Source of the DNA: an uncultured Cohaesibacter sp.
GTDB taxonomy: Bacteria; Pseudomonadota; Alphaproteobacteria; Rhizobiales; Cohaesibacteraceae
Reading direction: 5' to 3'
Length of the DNA stretch: 64,000 bases
Assembly (NCBI RefSeq): GCF_963682185.1
Contig: NZ_OY821667.1
Coordinates: 4,973,501-5,037,500, forward strand
Shown: positions 54,006 through 63,167 of the stretch, piece by piece
Layout of the letters: every line of letters starts with the position of its first letter
Numbering within the stretch: the first letter of the stretch is position 1
Position numbers and translations under genes: made by a program
Notes under the pieces: generated by a model
Database searches by the model: none
Seen by the model: the letters and a program-made list of their open reading frames with translations, nothing else
What the model was told of the DNA's origin: nothing

Positions 54006-55475
54006 ATGCCAGCCATCATGTTTCAGGGAACCGGGTCCAACGTAGGCAAATCCATGTTGGTCGCCGGTTTTTGTCGCTATCTTAAACGGCAGGGCTATAA
54101 GGTCGCACCCTTCAAACCTCAGAATATGTCCAACAATGCGGCCGTCACTCCCGAAGAGGGAGAAATTGGACGGGCGCAGGCACTGCAGGCTTTGGCTTGT
54201 GGGCTGGAACCGAATGTGCATATGAATCCGGTGTTGCTCAAACCCCAGAGCAATGTGGGCAGTCAGGTCGTCGTGCAGGGTAAAGTGGTCGGCCAGATGC
54301 AGGCGCGCAACTATAGCCAGAGCAAGCACTCGCTTCTGGAATCTGTGATGCAGTCCTATCAGATCATCAGCGATAGCGCCGATTTTGTCGTTGTGGAGGG
54401 CGCTGGCAGCGCTTCCGAGGTCAATCTGCGCCAAGGTGATATCGCCAATATGGGGTTTGCCGAGGCCGCTCGTTTGCCTGTTATCCTGATTGGCGACATT
54501 GATCGTGGCGGCGTCATTGCGTCGCTGGTGGGTACGCAGCACCTGCTGACACCTTCCGACAAAGAGCTGGTAAAGGGCTACGTTATCAATAAGTTCCGTG
54601 GCGACGCTTCACTCTTTACCTCAGGGCTGGAAATCATAACCAACCATACCGGCTGGCCCGGCTTTGGCATTCTGCCCTGGTTTGATGACGCGGTGCGTCT
54701 GCCTGCCGAGGATAGCGAAGATCTCGGCCGCGATGTCGCTTCAGCGCATAGTGGCAAGGCGTTGAAAATTGCCGTTCCGGTTCTGCCTCGTATTGCCAAT
54801 TTTGATGATCTGGATGCCCTCAAATCCGAGGCCGGCGTTTCACTCACAATGGTTCGTCGTGGCGAGACAATCCCGCTCGATAGTGATCTGGTGATCTTGC
54901 CCGGGTCGAAATCCACGATTGGTGATTTGGAAGCGATGACGAGCGAAGGCTGGGATGTCGACATCAAGGCCATTGTGCGCCGGGGCGGGTCTGTGCTCGG
55001 GCTCTGCGGCGGCTATCAGATGCTGGGCAAACGCATCATGGACCCAGAAGGCGTGGAGACCGAAAAGGGGGCCGTCTGCGAAGGGCTGGGGCTGCTCGAT
55101 ATCGAAACGGTTATGGCCGGTGAGAAACGCACCGTACAAGTCACCGGTTCGCATTTGGCGAGTGGCTCGCCCATGCATGGTTACGAGATCCATGTCGGCC
55201 GCAGCGAAGGACCAGACCGTGCCCGTCCGATCTTTACGATCGAGGGGAAGGAAGAGGGCGCAACCTCGCCAGATGGCCGGGTCATGGGCAGCTATATTCA
55301 CGGGCTATTCAATGATGATCAGTTCCGCGCTGCTTTCCTTAAATCTCTCGGCCATGCGGCTTCAGGCAAGAGTTATCAGCTTGGTGTCGAGAGGACGCTG
55401 GATGCGCTGGCAGATCATTTCGCCAAGCATATGGATGTCGAAGGGTTGATCAAAGTCGCCGAAGCAGGTCTCTAG
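54006..55475 (+). CDS. cobQ: CobQ/CbiP, adenosylcobyric acid synthase
   Basis: This 489-residue enzyme amidates side chains b, d, e and g of adenosylcobyrinic a,c-diamide. The ATP domain starts IMFQGTGSNVGKSMLVAGF and continues KPQNMSNNAAVTPEEGEIGR. The glutamine amidotransferase cysteine is in VLGLCGGYQMLGK near residue 335 and the histidine in SYIHGLFNDD. The gene follows cobK by 42 bases with AGGAAA upstream and is followed by a strong terminator. Confidence 0.93.
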   Translation: MPAIMFQGTGSNVGKSMLVAGFCRYLKRQGYKVAPFKPQNMSNNAAVTPEEGEIGRAQALQALACGLEPNVHMNPVLLKPQSNVGSQVVVQGKVVGQMQARNYSQSKHSLLESVMQSYQIISDSADFVVVEGAGSASEVNLRQGDIANMGFAEAARLPVILIGDIDRGGVIASLVGTQHLLTPSDKELVKGYVINKFRGDASLFTSGLEIITNHTGWPGFGILPWFDDAVRLPAEDSEDLGRDVASAHSGKALKIAVPVLPRIANFDDLDALKSEAGVSLTMVRRGETIPLDSDLVILPGSKSTIGDLEAMTSEGWDVDIKAIVRRGGSVLGLCGGYQMLGKRIMDPEGVETEKGAVCEGLGLLDIETVMAGEKRTVQVTGSHLASGSPMHGYEIHVGRSEGPDRARPIFTIEGKEEGATSPDGRVMGSYIHGLFNDDQFRAAFLKSLGHAASGKSYQLGVERTLDALADHFAKHMDVEGLIKVAEAGL

Positions 55476-55495
55476 ATGCTCAAGAATCGAACAGG

Positions 55496-55527
55496 AAAAA
55501 GGCCCGACGCATCCGCCGGGCCTTTTT
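55496..55527. terminator. Strong bidirectional terminator between cobQ and the binding-protein gene
   Basis: AAAAAGGCCCG (55496-55506) pairs perfectly with CGGGCCTTTTT (55517-55527) around a 10-base loop. It is flanked by an A-run on one side and a T-run on the other, so it can stop transcripts from both the plus-strand cobQ and the convergent minus-strand gene. Confidence 0.92.
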
Positions 55528-55549
55528 GTTTCGGTACTAAAAGAAAGAC

Positions 55550-57139
55550 TTAGCTTGCCATCCAGCATTTGACCGGAGCGAGGCCGTTCATCAGCTGGAA
55601 GACGCCGTTCTTTTCCCAGCCGCCGATTTTGTCAGAAACGCCTTCGATGAAGTCATTGAACATTGGGCAGATTAGACCGCCTTCATCGCGCACCAAATAA
55701 GCCATTTCGCTATAGAGCTTCTTGCGTTTGCTCTGGTCCAGTTCGCCCTTGGCCTGAATTAACAGCTCATCGAAGTGATCATTGTAGAAATGGGTGTCGT
55801 TCCAGTCGGCAGAAGACACATAAGCAGTTGAATACATCTGATCCTGCACCGTGCGACCTTCCCAATAGGACGCGCAGAAGGGCTGCTTGTTCCAGACGTT
55901 GGACCAGTAGCCATCAGACGGCTCGCGCTTGATCTCCAGCGGGATACCTGCCGCTTTGGCGCTTTCCATATAGAGCTGTGCTGCATCCACCGCGCCGGGG
56001 AAGGCGCTGTCGGATACGCGTAATACGATCGGGCTACCATCGTGACCGGATGCCTTGTAAAGGCTGGCAGCTTTCTCCGGATCATATTCACGCTGCGGGA
56101 TGCTCTCATCAAAGAAGGGATAAGCCGAGTTGATGGGGAAGTCATTGCCAACGGTGCCGTAGCCACGCAGGATCTTGTCGACCATGTCTTTGCGGTCAAT
56201 GGCATATTTGAGGGCGTTGCGCAGTTCCTTCGTCTGGAATGGCTCCCGGTCACACATCATGACAAAGACATAATGCCCACGACCTGCAACTCGCTCAATC
56301 GAGAGGCCCGGGGCACGGCTCAAAAGACCGGCAACCTTGGGCGAAATTTTATTGACGATATGCAGCTGGCCAGACTGAAGCGCCGCATTTCGGGCGGTAT
56401 CATCATTGATGACCATCATTTCAATGGCATCGAAATGACCGCGACTGGAATCCCAGTAGTCCGGATTGCGTTCAAAGGCAAAGCGAACACCCGGCTCGGC
56501 TTCGACCAGTTTATAAGCATTGGTGCCGATGGCCGCTGCCGGATCGTCACGACCGCCATTGGGTTGGATCATCAAATGGAAGTCCGACATCAGATAGGGC
56601 AGGTCAGCGTTGGCGTTGGTCAGTTCGACGACAACACTGTCTCCATCTACCTTCACACCAGAAATGTTGCGCATGACACCGAGCGCGCCGGATTTGGAAT
56701 CCTTGTCGGAGTGACGCAGAAGCGTCTGTTTGACGTCCTCAGCGGTGACGGTCTTGCCGTTATGGAAGGTCACATCCTTGCGGATCTTGAAGGACCATGT
56801 TTTGGCATCATCTGAAGAATCGTAGGATTCGGCCAGACGCATATCCAGACTACCATCCGGATTGACGTCGAGCAGCGTTTCTGCCCATGTCCGCTGAACC
56901 ATGAAGGTCATCTGGTTGAGTGATAGCGCCGGATCGAGCGAGTCTGTGCTCTGGCCGCCGCCAATGCCGAATTTTGCCGTGCCGCCTTTAATCGGACCGG
57001 CTGCCTGCGCGACAGACCCTATCAGTGAATTGGCAGCAACCGCCCCCAGGCCGAGCGCTGCGGTGCGCCCCATGAATTCGCGGCGGGACATACCGCCAGA
57101 AATGGTTTGATTGGCAAGAAATTCAAAATGCTTTCTCAT
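55550..57139 (-). CDS. Orphan peptide-type ABC substrate-binding protein with Tat signal
   Basis: A 529-residue periplasmic binding protein of family 5. The N terminus carries a twin-arginine motif (SRREFMG near residues 18-24) and a hydrophobic stretch ending near SVAQA, so it is exported folded by the Tat system. The mature part has VRKDVTFHNG-like and YLMSDFHLMIQP segments, DKILRGYGTVGNDFP near residue 330 and RQYDPEKAASL-type blocks of the family. There are no permease or ATPase genes beside it, so it must work with a transporter encoded elsewhere. It is divergent from a GlxA-type AraC regulator. Confidence 0.87.
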   Translation of the reverse strand: MRKHFEFLANQTISGGMSRREFMGRTAALGLGAVAANSLIGSVAQAAGPIKGGTAKFGIGGGQSTDSLDPALSLNQMTFMVQRTWAETLLDVNPDGSLDMRLAESYDSSDDAKTWSFKIRKDVTFHNGKTVTAEDVKQTLLRHSDKDSKSGALGVMRNISGVKVDGDSVVVELTNANADLPYLMSDFHLMIQPNGGRDDPAAAIGTNAYKLVEAEPGVRFAFERNPDYWDSSRGHFDAIEMMVINDDTARNAALQSGQLHIVNKISPKVAGLLSRAPGLSIERVAGRGHYVFVMMCDREPFQTKELRNALKYAIDRKDMVDKILRGYGTVGNDFPINSAYPFFDESIPQREYDPEKAASLYKASGHDGSPIVLRVSDSAFPGAVDAAQLYMESAKAAGIPLEIKREPSDGYWSNVWNKQPFCASYWEGRTVQDQMYSTAYVSSADWNDTHFYNDHFDELLIQAKGELDQSKRKKLYSEMAYLVRDEGGLICPMFNDFIEGVSDKIGGWEKNGVFQLMNGLAPVKCWMAS

Positions 57140-57684
57140 TGCTTTTCCGTCTTACTATTGGTGTCATCCGCAATTAGAGGCGGCTCGCGGGGCCCCGATG
57201 AGGCGGAATGGATTGGATCGATCGAGCCGAAACATACATTGTCTTTGCCTCTTCTTGCCAACGCGATGGGATGGCTTCAAAAGGCAATATTTATAGGTTC
57301 CCGCACCGCCAAGGCATAAAACGGCGGTGCTGGGTGTCTCTTCCGGTGGGCTACAGATGCCTGCCGGTCCTGATTTTCATTACGCGGATTAAACGCCCCG
57401 CGCTGCGCTTCAGCATGCTAGTTTTATAAACTGGATCACGAGCACGAGAGTGCGCCCAAGCCTGCAGTGCACTTGCAAGCGACCCGACCTAACAGATTGG
57501 AAACATTTAAAACTCCGAAGAAACAGAGCTTGTGGTCGGATCTTCCAGTCACCCGCACAGTTGGTTTTCTTGCTAAAAACCATATGGCAGGTTTTGGGTG
57601 TTTCGGGTGGCAGAATAGAGTAGCCAGACAGCGAAGAATTGTCCTATATTGCCGAATATACGTCCAAAATGGCCAATAGCGATC
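57140..57684. other. Intergenic region with an 8-base inverted repeat
   Basis: 545 bases between divergent genes. GCACCGCC at 57303-57310 and GGCGGTGC at 57323-57330 form a perfect inverted repeat with a 12-base loop and no T-run on either side. It could be a regulator site for the AraC protein or an RNA hairpin. I see no gene, tRNA or recognisable riboswitch here. Confidence 0.35.
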
Positions 57685-58605
57685 ATGAATGTCAGCTTTC
57701 TTCTCTTTGATGGATTTTCCAATTTTGTCTTGTCGTGCCTGCTCGAACCTTTGCGGGTTGTTGAAGAGCAATATGGCGAAGGAATCCAATGGCATATACT
57801 CAGTATCGACGATGGTTCGGTGCGGACATCCTCAGGGCTTGAGATAAAACCAACCGCTTCAATTGTAGATCTTGAAAGCACGGATATTCTGGTCATTCTT
57901 GCCAGCAACAGCTTCCGGCAACATGTGACAGCCGACAATTTGCGCATCCTGGGGCAGCTTGTGCGCCAGAGCGAAACGGTGATCGCTGCAGACGCCGGTG
58001 CGTGGGTTCTGGCAGGGACTGGGCTTCTGGATGATCAGACCGTGGCCACCCATTGGCAGATTCAGGCCGACTTTGCTGAAGAATATCCGCAGGTGCATTT
58101 GACAAGCCAAGGTTATCTCAGAGAAGGGCGCTATTGGAGCTGCGGAGCTGCGTCCAGCGGTCTGGATCTGATGCTGGACCTTATTGCAGAGCGCTTTGGG
58201 GCCGATAAGGCCGTAATGGCCTCTTCCATGTTCATGCAGGATAGCAGCAGTTTCATCAAGGAACAGCTCAATAGCCCGTCCATATCCGGTAAGGGGAGCA
58301 ACAAGATTTACGATGTAATCAATATCATGGCTGAAACGCTGGAACGGCCATTGTCCCTGCGCGAGCTGTCCGAGCGTGCCTATGTCTCACCCCGTAGCCT
58401 TAATCGCTTGTTCCAGAGCGAAATGGATATGTCACCGGGGCGCTATTATCAGAATATGCGGCTGGCCCGAGCGCGGGAACTGGCGGAAGGAACAGGATTG
58501 GGATTGCATGAGATCGCCTTGCGGTGCGGCTATGCCGACAGCGCCTCTCTGAGCAAGGCTTTCAAGAGGATTTACGGCCAATCCATTCGCCAGCAGGTTG
58601 CCTGA
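57685..58605 (+). CDS. GlxA family transcriptional regulator (DJ-1/PfpI domain plus AraC HTH)
   Basis: A 306-residue regulator. Residues about 1-175 form a DJ-1/PfpI-like (class I amidotransferase-like) domain with no active-site cysteine in the usual place; SFLLFDGFSNFVLSCLLEPL marks its start. Residues about 210-305 form the AraC two-helix domain (SLRELSERAYVSPRSLNRLF and ALRCGYADSASLSKAFKRIYG). Regulators of this type often control quaternary-ammonium catabolism, including betaine and carnitine, and this gene lies next to the choline locus. The ATG at 57685 gives the usual N terminus. Confidence 0.88.
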   Translation: MNVSFLLFDGFSNFVLSCLLEPLRVVEEQYGEGIQWHILSIDDGSVRTSSGLEIKPTASIVDLESTDILVILASNSFRQHVTADNLRILGQLVRQSETVIAADAGAWVLAGTGLLDDQTVATHWQIQADFAEEYPQVHLTSQGYLREGRYWSCGAASSGLDLMLDLIAERFGADKAVMASSMFMQDSSSFIKEQLNSPSISGKGSNKIYDVINIMAETLERPLSLRELSERAYVSPRSLNRLFQSEMDMSPGRYYQNMRLARARELAEGTGLGLHEIALRCGYADSASLSKAFKRIYGQSIRQQVA

Positions 58606-58624
58606 ATGCGTGAGAAAGTGCGTC

Positions 58625-59503
58625 TCAGCGAACGAGGCTCTTGAGCGCTTTGAGGATATCATCAAAAGCCAATGACGCCCTGTTGCTCCTGTGCCGTGCC
58701 CGCAGCCAGCCATGCACCAAGCCACTATGGGACTTTATCTGTATATCAGCCCCGGCAGATTGCGCCTCTTTATGATAGTGGAGAGCGTCATCATGCAGCG
58801 GATCGCATTCAGCGGGGAAGAGGAAGGTTGGCGGCAACTGGGCCAAATTTCCAAGACGCGGAATGGCGCGGGCGGTCTCTTCCAGTGCTCCGCGCACATT
58901 GGTAAAACCGATGAGGTCGGTGAGTGAAAGCAAAGGCGCATTGGCATGGTCCTCAAAGCTGGCACCATTCATGGGGTATCCCAGATAGGGATAAATAAGC
59001 ACTTGCCCAAGCAGTCTTGGGGAGTGCCAAACGCCAGCGAGACAGGCGCAAAGGGTCGCGCCAGCACTATCGCCGCAAAGCACAATGGAATGCTGCTGTG
59101 TCAAATTCTTTGCCACAGCCTGCATGTCTTTAAAATCTGCCGGATGTGGATGCTCTGGTGCCAATCGATAGTCGATGGAAACAACCTGAACGCCGCTGGC
59201 AACGGCAATTTCGGCGCAGACGTCATCGTGGCTTTCGAGGCCTCCCAAAACGAAGCCACCACCATGGGCATAGAGGATGATGGTCTCGCTCGGATGCCCA
59301 TAACAGCGGACAGGAACGCCGGCGATCGTATTATCGCGAACCGGCAGGCCCTTTGGGCGAGTTGCTCGAAAATGATCCGCCATGCGGTCATAAACCGCTC
59401 TTTGGGCGGGCCAATCATCCGGTGCAAGATCACCGGGATAAAAGGAGAGCGTCTCCTTGATGAAAGCGTGGATGTCTTCATCAAGGAGAGTTGAATAGTC
59501 CAC
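58625..59503 (-). CDS. HSL-family alpha/beta hydrolase (esterase)
   Basis: This 292-residue esterase of the hormone-sensitive-lipase family has the oxyanion HGGGFVLGG motif near residues 80-88 and the nucleophile elbow GDSAGATL near residue 150. An Asp is in AECDPLHDD and the His in SGLVHGWL near the C terminus. It starts 15 bases after the ATPase gene of the choline transporter on the same strand, so it is probably cotranscribed. A natural role would be to release choline from a choline ester after uptake, although this is inferred. No signal peptide is seen. Confidence 0.88.
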   Translation of the reverse strand: MDYSTLLDEDIHAFIKETLSFYPGDLAPDDWPAQRAVYDRMADHFRATRPKGLPVRDNTIAGVPVRCYGHPSETIILYAHGGGFVLGGLESHDDVCAEIAVASGVQVVSIDYRLAPEHPHPADFKDMQAVAKNLTQQHSIVLCGDSAGATLCACLAGVWHSPRLLGQVLIYPYLGYPMNGASFEDHANAPLLSLTDLIGFTNVRGALEETARAIPRLGNLAQLPPTFLFPAECDPLHDDALHYHKEAQSAGADIQIKSHSGLVHGWLRARHRSNRASLAFDDILKALKSLVR

Positions 59504-59518
59504 GCTTGCAATATCCTT

Positions 59519-60556
59519 TTAGTTGTCTTCGCCAAGATGACCCGACAGGAATTTCAACACTTTGCGTGCTGAAAGTTCGCCCACGATTTCACCTGCCTTG
59601 GTCACGCCAAGTGGCTTGTCATTCTCGGCCAGAATATCAAGCATATCAGCAAGAAGCGTTTCTGCGGCGACCGTTTCTTCGTAACTGTCCGACTTGGGTT
59701 TATTCATGGCGTCAATGGCGCGCAGAACACCAAGCGGGTTCATATGGGCAACGAAGTCAGAGACATAATCATCCGCCGGTTTGGAGAAAATCCGCTGCGG
59801 TGTGCCGATCTGGCTGACATGACCACCTTCCATGATCGCGATGCGGTTGCCCAGTTTGAAGGCTTCGTCAAGATCATGACTGACAAACAGAATGGTGCGT
59901 TTGAGTTTTTCCTGCAAATCAAGCAACTCGTCCTGTAGCTTGGTGCGAATAAGCGGATCAAGCGCGGAGAAGGGCTCATCCATCAGCAGGATTGGGGCGT
60001 CCGTCGCGAAAGCGCGGGCAAGGCCGACCCTTTGCTGCATACCGCCGGAAAGCTCTCCAACCTTGTTGTCGGCCCAATCAGCCAGTCCCACCATTTCCAG
60101 CTGTTCCAGCACCACGTCGCGGCGCTTCTTCTTGGGCATACCGGAAAGTTCCAGCCCAAGGCCAACATTCTCGGCCACGCTCCGCCAAGGCAACAGGCCG
60201 AATTGCTGAAACACCATCGCTACGCGCTGGCTGCGGATGTAGCGCAATTCCTTGTTGTTGGCTTCGGTGATGTCGATCATGCGATCACCGGTATTGACCT
60301 GTACCGCTCCGCGCACCACGGGGTTCAGCCCGTTGACTGCGCGCAAAAGGGTGGACTTGCCCGACCCAGACAGGCCCATCAGGACGAAGATTTCGCCTTC
60401 CATAACCTCGAAAGAGCAATTGTGCACTCCCATCACCTGATCGGTTTCTTCCTGAATTGTGGCACGATCCAATCCCTGATCCATCAGGGGTAGAGCTGTT
60501 TCCGGTTTGTCACCAAAAACAATCGACACATTTTCAAATTTGATGGATGCGGTCAC
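59519..60556 (-). CDS. choV: Choline/betaine ABC transporter ATPase
   Basis: This 345-residue ATPase of the quaternary-amine family has Walker [18 protein letters not shown], the Q-loop FQQFGLLPWRSV (the FGLLPWR form is typical of ProV/ChoV), signature LSGGMQQRVGLARAF and Walker B ILLMDEPFSALD. A partial CBS-like C-terminal region follows at about residues 285-345. It overlaps the permease gene by 4 bases. Taken with choX and the bet genes, the cargo is probably choline. Confidence 0.9.
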   Translation of the reverse strand: MTASIKFENVSIVFGDKPETALPLMDQGLDRATIQEETDQVMGVHNCSFEVMEGEIFVLMGLSGSGKSTLLRAVNGLNPVVRGAVQVNTGDRMIDITEANNKELRYIRSQRVAMVFQQFGLLPWRSVAENVGLGLELSGMPKKKRRDVVLEQLEMVGLADWADNKVGELSGGMQQRVGLARAFATDAPILLMDEPFSALDPLIRTKLQDELLDLQEKLKRTILFVSHDLDEAFKLGNRIAIMEGGHVSQIGTPQRIFSKPADDYVSDFVAHMNPLGVLRAIDAMNKPKSDSYEETVAAETLLADMLDILAENDKPLGVTKAGEIVGELSARKVLKFLSGHLGEDN

Positions 60557-61389
60557 TGTTCACTCTTCCTGTTCAGAATACGATCAAGAATAATGGCAAC
60601 GACGACGATGACGAAACCACTTTCAAACCCGAGGCTGGTGTTGACCTGATTGAGGGCGCGCACAACGGGAACCCCAAGGCCATCGGCTCCAACCAGCGCG
60701 GCAATGACCACCATGGAAAGCGCCAGCATGATTGTCTGGTTGAGACCCGCCATGATCTGCGGCATGGCATAAGGCAGTTCAGCCTTGAAAAGCACATCGC
60801 GATCCGTGCCGCCAAACGCGCGAACCGCCTCCACAAGCCGCTCCGGAGTTGACGAAATGCCTAGTTGTGTAAGACGGATAGGGGCGGGGAGAACAAAGAC
60901 CACTGTCGCAATGAGACCTGGAACCATACCAATACCGAAAAAGACAATCGCCGGAATGAGATAAACAAAGGTTGGCAGAGTTTGCATCAGGTCCAGAATG
61001 GGGCGCATCAGGGCGTAGCATTTGGGTCTGTGCGCCGCTGCGATGCCGATCGGAACCCCGATGATCATGCACACTGCGCATGAAGAAAGAACAAGCGTGA
61101 GGCTTTCGGTTGTTTCGCGCCAATAGCCCTGATTGAGAATGAATAGGAAGCCAAGTCCAACAAATAGACAGATCTTCCAGCTCCTTTGCAGGAACCATGT
61201 AATGAGAACAAAAAGTGCGATGACAATGAGAGGGTGGGGGGTGTGTAACAGCCAGAGGATACCGTCAATTGCGCTTTCCAAAATGACACTGAGGGTATCC
61301 AGCGCACCTTCCATATTGGTGCGAATCCATTCGAATATTGCACTCGCCCAATCCCCGACAGGGATCTTGTGGGAATAGAGCCATTCCAC
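60553..61389 (-). CDS. choW: Choline/betaine ABC transporter permease
   Basis: A 278-residue permease with about six hydrophobic segments and the ProW-type EAA loop. VRAFGGTDRDVLFKAELPYAMPQIMAGLN marks the ATPase-contact region, and LALSMVVIAALVGADGLGVPVVRALNQ follows near the C terminus. The IGIAAAHRPKCYALMRPILDLMQTLP block is family-specific. It is preceded by a hairpin after choX. Confidence 0.9.
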   Translation of the reverse strand: MEWLYSHKIPVGDWASAIFEWIRTNMEGALDTLSVILESAIDGILWLLHTPHPLIVIALFVLITWFLQRSWKICLFVGLGFLFILNQGYWRETTESLTLVLSSCAVCMIIGVPIGIAAAHRPKCYALMRPILDLMQTLPTFVYLIPAIVFFGIGMVPGLIATVVFVLPAPIRLTQLGISSTPERLVEAVRAFGGTDRDVLFKAELPYAMPQIMAGLNQTIMLALSMVVIAALVGADGLGVPVVRALNQVNTSLGFESGFVIVVVAIILDRILNRKSEQ

Positions 61390-61445
61390 AGCAAACGTTC
61401 CTTATTTTCTTCTTGTTTGGGCATGGCCTTGCCACGCCAAAGGAA

Positions 61446-61468
61446 GGACCCCACCAGTGGTGAGGTCC
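61446..61468 (-). other. Hairpin between choX and choW
   Basis: GGACC pairs with GGTCC and the inner CACC pairs with GGTG at 61446-61468, with one internal mismatch. On the minus strand it lies 14 bases after the choX stop, with no T-run after it. It probably protects or attenuates the choX message so that more binding protein is made. Confidence 0.5.
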
Positions 61469-61482
61469 ATGACTGGGGCAGA

Positions 61483-62403
61483 TTAAAGGCCAAGGGCCGA
61501 TTTTGCAGCCGGAAGCGCGTCTTTGCCGTCCAAGGTTTTAACACCATCGAGCCAGCCGTCAAGCACGTCTGGATTGGACTTGAGCCATTCGGCCGCAGCA
61601 TCTTCTGCCTTTTTGCCGTCGTCGAGAATAGACCCCATGATTTCATTTTCCATTTCGAGGGAAAATTCGAGATTATTCAGCAGTTTGCCTACATTCGGGC
61701 ATTCCTTGACATAGCCTGCGCGAACGTTGGTATAGACCGTTGCACCGCCATAATTCGGGCCGAAATAGTCGTCGCCACCGCTGAGGTAAGTCAGGTCAAA
61801 GTTGGCATTCATCGGATGCGGCTCCCAGCCTAGGAACACGATCGGTTTGTCGCGCTTGGAAAGGCGCGCAACCTGGCTGAGCATGCCCTGTTCAGAGCTC
61901 TCTCGTACCGAAAAGTCACCAAGGCCGAAGGCATCCTTTTCAATCATGTCCATGATCAGACGATTGCCGTCATTGCCTGGTTCGATGCCATAGATGACGC
62001 TTTTTAGCTCTTTGGCATGGTCTGCAATGGAAGCAAAGTCTTTGATCCCGAGTTCTGCACCCACAGCATTGGTTGCCAGCGTATATTTGGCGCCTTCCAA
62101 GTTGGCGCGGACGGTCTCAACGCTTCCCTTTTCCCGATAAGGTTTGATGTCAGCTTCCATCGTCGGCATCCAGTTGCCAAGAAACACATCCACTTTGCCT
62201 TCTTCCAAGGAGATGTAGGTAACCGGCACGGATAGCACCCGGGTTTCTGTTTTATAGCCAAGAGTTTTCAGCACTGTTGAAGTGGCTGCGGTCGTCGCGG
62301 TGATGTCTGTCCAGCCGACGTCCGAGAATGTCACTGTCGAACAATCAGCAAATGCAGCAGTGGTGGACAGGGCAAGGATGGAGGCGGCGGTTGCCAGTTT
62401 CAT
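61483..62403 (-). CDS. choX: Choline ABC transporter substrate-binding protein
   Basis: A 306-residue periplasmic protein of the ProX/OpuAC family. The signal peptide is residues 1-20 with cleavage near TAAFA. Aromatic residues suited to a cation-pi cage are seen in SDVGWTDITATTA, DVFLGNWMPTME and VFLGWEPHPMN. It is the first gene of the minus-strand transporter operon, divergent from betI, and in rhizobia the same set binds choline. The ATG at 62403 is preferred; a TTG 18 bases upstream is also possible. Confidence 0.9.
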   Translation of the reverse strand: MKLATAASILALSTTAAFADCSTVTFSDVGWTDITATTAATSTVLKTLGYKTETRVLSVPVTYISLEEGKVDVFLGNWMPTMEADIKPYREKGSVETVRANLEGAKYTLATNAVGAELGIKDFASIADHAKELKSVIYGIEPGNDGNRLIMDMIEKDAFGLGDFSVRESSEQGMLSQVARLSKRDKPIVFLGWEPHPMNANFDLTYLSGGDDYFGPNYGGATVYTNVRAGYVKECPNVGKLLNNLEFSLEMENEIMGSILDDGKKAEDAAAEWLKSNPDVLDGWLDGVKTLDGKDALPAAKSALGL

Positions 62404-62451
62404 AACGTCTCTCGCTTTCAAATCGCTAGGTGTAGGAATAAAAAGTTATTG

Positions 62452-62465
62452 ATTGACTAGTCAAT
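62452..62465. promoter_or_regulatory. Likely BetI operator: perfect 14-base palindrome
   Basis: ATTGACTAGTCAAT at 62452-62465 is an exact palindrome located between the divergent choX and betI starts, in the only 111-base gap of the locus. The outer ATTGA...TCAAT agrees with known BetI sites, so BetI probably represses both cho and bet genes here until choline appears. Confidence 0.65.
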
Positions 62466-62514
62466 AAATAACAGGGTAAATGATTTTTGCAACCCTCAAT
62501 CAGGATTTCCCATT

Positions 62515-63162
62515 TTGGTTAGAAAAGCAGAACATGAAAGACGCGCAGAGCTGATTGCAGCAACAATCCGCGAGATAGCTGCCGTCGGGTCGCTGAATGT
62601 AACGACGAGTCAGATCGCCAAGAGTGCTGGTGTGTCGTCAGGATTGGCCTTTCACTATTTCAAGGATAAGGATAGCCTGTTTCTTGCGGCTATGCGTGAC
62701 ATTCTAATGCGTTACGGCATGGAAGTACACGAAGAGTTGCGCAAGGCGAACTCGCCCGAAGAAAGACTGAAGGCCATCGCCTATGCCAGTTTTGAGCATA
62801 AGAACTTTCGCCGCGAAACCATTGCTGCATGGCTCAATTTTTACACATTAGCCCTCAAATCAGCCGAGGCGCGCAGGCTGCTTTATATCTACCAGCGCCG
62901 TCTGCACAGCAATCTTGTCTATGATCTGCGCTCTCTGGTGGGGGAGCGTGCGCCCGATGTCGCTCGTCGAATCGCCGGTCTCATAGACGGTCTCTACCTT
63001 CGTTATGCCCTCGATGGGACTGACAATATGGGGCACGAGGCTGGCGAGCATGTGCTTAGAGCTCTTGCCGCCGAATGCACTGAAATCCACGAAAATGAAG
63101 ATATTTCCATCGAAGATGCCGATCCGAGCCCGATGGATCCAATTGCCAAACCGCAGGAGTAA
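62515..63162 (+). CDS. betI: BetI, TetR-family repressor of choline/betaine genes
   Basis: This 215-residue TetR-type regulator has its N-terminal helix-turn-helix at [21 protein letters not shown] (about residues 28-48), typical of BetI. The rest is helical, with [18 protein letters not shown]-like segments that form the ligand pocket. The start is a TTG at 62515 behind AGGA; no in-frame ATG lies near. It is 5 bases before betB, so the two are coupled. Confidence 0.88.
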   Translation: MVRKAEHERRAELIAATIREIAAVGSLNVTTSQIAKSAGVSSGLAFHYFKDKDSLFLAAMRDILMRYGMEVHEELRKANSPEERLKAIAYASFEHKNFRRETIAAWLNFYTLALKSAEARRLLYIYQRRLHSNLVYDLRSLVGERAPDVARRIAGLIDGLYLRYALDGTDNMGHEAGEHVLRALAAECTEIHENEDISIEDADPSPMDPIAKPQE

Positions 63163-63167
63163 TTTGC

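Noticed and set aside
57140-57684. Possible tRNA or cobalamin riboswitch in the long gap before the AraC gene
   Set aside because: The cloverleaf arms, anticodon loop and B12-box core are all absent; only one inverted repeat remains.
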